A DNA stretch of 64,000 nucleotides from Adiantum capillus-veneris (taxonomy: Eukaryota > Streptophyta > Polypodiopsida > Polypodiales > Pteridaceae), in assembly GCA_014529385.2 (NCBI GenBank), contig CM043945.1:92188112-92252111 (forward strand), read 5' to 3'. Position numbers and translations under genes: made by a program. How positions within the stretch are numbered: position 1 is the stretch's first letter; each line of letters starts with the position of its first letter. Below are positions 59,851 to 64,000 of the stretch, piece by piece. The notes beneath the pieces are model-generated. The model saw only the letters and a list, made by a program, of their open reading frames with translations, did no database searches and was not told where the DNA came from.

Positions 59851-62760
59851 TTTCACAGGGTAAGAGCTATTGATTGCAAGCTTTCCTTCTCATGTACAGT
59901 GTGGTGCAAGAAATCATGTCCTGCACACCTCACATTGCTCTCTCTCTTCCCTACGTGCAGTAATGTGATGCCCCAAGAGGGCTCTTTATTTGACTCATGT
60001 ATAGCTATGTGGTTACATGCGTTTTTGCTGAGGCAAGAGCCTCCTTGAGCAGGAATAGAAGTAGCTGACTGCTGCTCCAAAAGCAGACACCGGTGAGGGT
60101 GATAACCTCACTGTACAGGTGCGATCTCAGCGCTGGTTATGCGGTTGTATTTTGCCTGTTTTTCAGCCATACTGTCACAAACGGGAGCGCATAAAAATAT
60201 AAAATACATTCGGATAAATAGGATTTATCACTTATTACTGAAGCCAGAGGATATAGAGAGAAATAGATAGAGAGAGAGCGATAGAGAGTGAGAAGATCGA
60301 CACAGTACTGGGGACCAAAAGATGGGCTGGTCCTCCCCCCCCCCCCCGTAATAGTATCTTTATTACTGAGGAGAAGTCTATACAAGCACTTGAACCGAAC
60401 GTATTACCACGTTTGTTCTAGAATAAGACTTGATGGTTCCAGAAAGCCTCAGCTTCCGATTCCTAGGGCAAAACCCTATTCCAAGGGACTTCCGTTCCTT
60501 ATTCCAAATCCTTGAGAACCAAGGTTCTGGCCTCTGGATCTCACCTTCCAGACTCACGGCATGACATCCCTGCAACTCTCTTTTCCAACTCTGTTTCCAG
60601 AGTCCTCTTCCCGCAGAACAACTCTGCTTTCTCGGACACGAAGTTCTTACTTGGGAATCCCAACTTCCGAATCACAACTTGAGAGACTACCTCTCTCCGA
60701 CCCGTGGATCTACTTCCCAAACTCGGGTACGAAACCCTTGGGCTGATCTGGCTCTAGTTCCTCAGAGCGCTTTTCTCCTGCAGAGGCTCATGCATTCCTC
60801 TGCTCCTACTCCCTCACGAAGAGGAAGTACACCTGCAATCAAATACTCCGAGATCATAGCATGAAATCGTTACCTTCAAAGTCTCGACGCTCAGAACGCA
60901 ACTCGGTTCTTGAAAAGCAATTCCCCGGAAGAGATCTCTACATAGAAAATCCCCTCTTCCAATCCTACACACAAAAGAGGTGTGTTCTCGGGTTCCTTCT
61001 CGTAAATCAGCCCCGTCTACGACGTTTATGGGCTGAAAACAGAGAAAAACAGCAGCTTGTCGCGATGGAAACATGCTCCGTAGGCACTTCTTCGCAAGGG
61101 AACTCGCGAACTGGGTCTTGGCGACATCGGGTACACTTGGGACAGCCATGGGCATCAACGGCAAACATCTTCTTTGCGGGTGAACTCTGCAGCAGCATCT
61201 CCTTCTTGCAAAAATTGATCCTCCCGTTTGAGTGAGGGCATGTGATGCTTTTCTAGCTCCAGGCCATGGCACGAATAGCAGAGCATTCGCTGCTCGCATA
61301 GAGATCGCCGCCGTTTTTTTGTTATTCTTTTTCTTTTTTTCTTGTTTTTTTTTTTGCACGCTGTTCCCCCAGAAAAAGAGAGAGAAAAAAACGATGGCTG
61401 ATCTCTTGCCTTACGTGTCAGATGGCTGCCCACTTATTAAGTGGACGGCCGGTCACCTTTAAAAATGGTCTGAATCTGTCCAAAAACTCAATAAAACCTT
61501 ATAAGTTAAAACAATGCTTTCACAGCACTTCCCAGGCGTCCCTGGATGCAATCACATGCACAGTTGCAATGCAGACATAGATTTCCTGGACTTCCTCGCG
61601 GGAAAGCATCTGCTTTCCCGAAAAGCAATCCCGCTTTCTCAAAAAGCATCTGTTTTTCCTCAAAATTTCCTATGAACCCATCTTCATTCAAGTGCTTGCT
61701 TTTCCTTGTGCACAATTCTAACACAGTTCGGAATTTCCTCTTGACTATGGATATCCCCTTTCCAATGCACCCGTCACCCACCTTGTGACGCATCAAGAAT
61801 ACCCATAACCTAGTCCTTTCCTACCGAACTTACGGTACAATCTCCTTCACGATGCTCTATGTCACCCATCCTATGACGCATCAGAGATGTCCGTTCCTGG
61901 ATGGTTCGATACTTCTTTCCGATGCTCCCTGTCACCCATCCGATGTGACGCATCATAAGTACCCGTTCATGGTGGCCTTACAGATATTCCCGTTCTCAGT
62001 GCTCCCGTCGTTACTTTGAATGACGCACTAGGAATACTCTGTACTCGGATGTCTCCAGTGACAAAAACCCTCTCACTTAAAATTCTTCATTTAGAATTAT
62101 TTTTCTTGGTGTTCCAAGCAAGAAAACCCTCTCACTTATAAATCCGATAATTCATTTAGAATTATTTTTATGTCAGATAAAGCCAATTTAGCAACACATA
62201 CGAACGCCAGAACCCTTGGGAATAGTGCCCCACTGCTACAAGGCAGTTCAGGGACTGTTTAGGGCTGAAAACAGGGCAAAAACCAGTAAATACAACGAGC
62301 TGAATTTACTGTTTTTGGGCAGAAATCACAAGGTTTATGCTAGTGGAAGTGAGTTCCAGCAGGGGAATTGGTTTCGGGCAAGTTTTGGGACTGTTATGCT
62401 GCCGAAATTTTGCCAAAACTGGTGGTATCTAGTTGGATGCAGGTAAAGAATTCCCAGGACTCTTCTTGTAAGTTACCCTCTTAAAGAATAAAGAAATACC
62501 GAAAGGGGTGCCAATTTTGGGGCCTACAGGTTGTCAACGTTTGCTTAGAGCATATTAGCTTCCGAGCCGTGTGTGTAAGTGTTAATTCCCGTCGCAAGTT
62601 CCCTTTGCAAAGTACTCTCTCTCTCTCTCTCTATGTGTCTAAAGTAAAGTAAAGAATTTCGGGTGAAAGCCAAAGCCTACCGCCCTACAGGCCGGTTTCA
62701 AGGTTCCGTCGCCGGGATATAAATCACTTTTTCCTCAAGAAGTGAGCCTCGGTTGTTTGG
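59850..62760 (+). repeat. LTR-like repeat, plus-strand copy, with about 2 kb of inserted DNA
   Basis: Segments 59980-60110 and 62200-62760 match, in order, the reverse complement of 49480-50250. The DNA between (about 60165-62200) has no counterpart there, so it looks like an insertion. The inserted part contains a C run (60337-60349) and tandem repeats near its right end. No transposase or polyprotein was found in it. Confidence 0.45.
61750..62170. repeat. degenerate tandem repeats
   Basis: A motif close to GTCACCCATCCTATGACGCATC recurs near 61768, 61860, 61930 and, weaker, near 62010. Then a unit CCCTCTCACTTA...TTCATTTAGAATTATTTTT appears twice (about 62068-62105 and 62128-62171). Confidence 0.75.
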
Positions 62761-62949
62761 GTAAAGATACTGAGTACAGGAATGCGGGATCACACTATGG
62801 CCGACAAAGGGAAGGGCATTAGGAAGAGGGTTCCTCTTCATAGGACAGACAAGAAATTCCTCATGTTCCTACATAACCTTTTCAACGTTCGCCTTGCCAA
62901 AAAAAGGTCAAATTAGGGCTGATTTTCTGCTGCATTTTTAGGGTTTGCA

Positions 62950-64000
62950 AGTATGAACCAAGATGAGATAGGGAGAGGTCTCTCAACCATTAGGACCTTC
63001 TTTTCCTCGAGCGACTTGTGCACAAAAGGCTTCCTTTTCTGTTTCTTTGCCTGCGCTCCATAACCCCTGGCTGAATCCTTGTCTTTGTGGCCTTTTTTGA
63101 CCCCTGTGACGCTTCAGGAGCCGTTTTCACAAAGAGCTTCTTCGCTGAATTTTTTTGTTGTTGCCCTTGCTCGGAAACCCACTGTCCTCTCCTTTCAACA
63201 AGGCAAGACCAGTGTTAGCAACTACCATAAGCTAAGTGAGGGTAGCCACTCTGTTCTTGGTACAGTAATCGCGAAGCCCTCTAGACAACCCACAACAGTA
63301 CTTCTCTATCTGCTCTGTCAATGGCACAAATCTGTAGGAGGTCACTGAGAGTAACGCTTTACAAAACCTTCGATTGTACTCCAGCAAGCTCTTGCATGTA
63401 GCCGAAGTAAGCTAGTGCCAATCTGTCATGACACCGGCTTCAAATTCATTTGACAGCCAAGTAGATGCAAACATTTGCTTGAAGTAAACCCAAGTGGCAG
63501 GTGCCTGTCCTTGCATTAACAGTGTCGTTCACCATGTAAGCGGATTGTCCTTTGAGAAAGTGGCAGCTTTTCTTACTTTAGAGGCCTCCGTAAAATTCCC
63601 TCCTGCATAAGTTGTATCAAACTGTTGGAGGAAAGTGAGAGCCTTTGCTTTATCCTCGAAGCCACTGAAAGTGCTGAACTTTACAGTTGCACCACCTTCT
63701 TTGTAAGCTTTCGGCTTTTCCAGTGCCCCCAAGTTGTCATAAGGAATGGTCTACAACATGGGCACTGTAGTAGGTATGATCGATACATCTTGGCTATTAA
63801 CATTTTGCGTCAAAAGTGCCATATTGGTTGCTGTCCAAAAAAACCAGCCAGGCCAAAATGATCCTGTGGCACCCCAAATTGACCCTAGTTGCACTGAAAA
63901 CCTTGCTACATGCCGATACTACCATACATGGGGTTTGGCATCATGCCTTGCATACCTCCAAACACTGTTCCTGGCATGTACGGCTGACTTCCAGGCGCAT
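62950..64000 (-). pseudogene. gypsy Gag remnant at right window edge
   Basis: The segment at 63529-63732 reads FSTFSGFEDKAKALTFLQQF, then TYAGGNFTEASKVRKAATF. In other frames come QAPATWVYFKQMFASTWLS and FEAGVMTDWH (63420-63530), typical of plant gypsy Gag capsid. A Gln/Pro/Gly/Met-rich N-terminal piece (MQGMMPNPMYG) lies at 63850-64000. Frameshifts and stops break it. The 5' part continues beyond the window. Confidence 0.78.

Overview
This window comes from the repeat-rich nuclear genome of a land plant. The evidence is Ty1/copia and Ty3/gypsy retrotransposons with plant-type primer sites, hAT transposase remnants, a SINE, long CT/GA microsatellites, and one intron-containing host gene of the plant DUF1664 family. 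The species cannot be fixed from the sequence. The very long CT/GA tracts and the unusual hAT passenger gene would fit a seed-free plant such as a fern, but that is a guess.

Layout. 1-3757: the 3' part of a decayed Ty1/copia element (+), inserted into a decayed Ty3/gypsy element (-) whose gag, protease, RT and integrase remnants and 5' LTR run from 3758 to 9088. 9.8-11.6 kb: very long CT/GA tracts and a G-rich to C-rich strand switch around a 16-bp palindrome. 11.65-19.6 kb: copy 1 of an unusual DNA transposon with two convergent genes, a hAT transposase (+) and a protein kinase-RING gene (-). The kinase gene is itself interrupted by a 1.34-kb TTAA-flanked inverted-repeat element. 19.6-28.0 kb: a Ty3/gypsy chromovirus (-) split by an almost intact Ty1/copia element (20103-25278, LTRs identical by eye, TGTAT target duplication). 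28.0-32.45 kb: a second copy of the same gypsy family in inverted orientation (+), with a putative 2-kb LTR that contains a 1.25-kb palindrome and a 176-bp tandem repeat of hairpins. 32.5-38.8 kb: copy 2 of the hAT/kinase-RING element, inverted relative to copy 1 and bounded by hairpin-rich CCCGTCGGG inverted repeats. 38.8-43.8 kb: LTR-like and unrecognised DNA. 44.2-45.8 kb: nine or more exons of the DUF1664 gene (-), the only clear host gene. 46-64 kb: remnants of several gypsy elements (integrase and chromodomain at 47.5-48.7; gag to RNase H at 53.1-55.7; RT to integrase at 56.3-58.9, broken by a SINE; gag at 63-64), plus an LTR-like family in both orientations and several small tandem duplications.

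The most interesting content is the hAT-type element carrying a second, convergent gene. That gene's remnants combine a conserved N-terminal region, a Ser/Thr kinase-like domain (glycine loop, HxDLxxxN, IDxD, APE-like and SDIY motifs) and a C-terminal RING-H2 finger. The two inverted copies carry different inactivating lesions, so the ancestor was probably coding. Both copies are broken, so any active source would be elsewhere in the genome.
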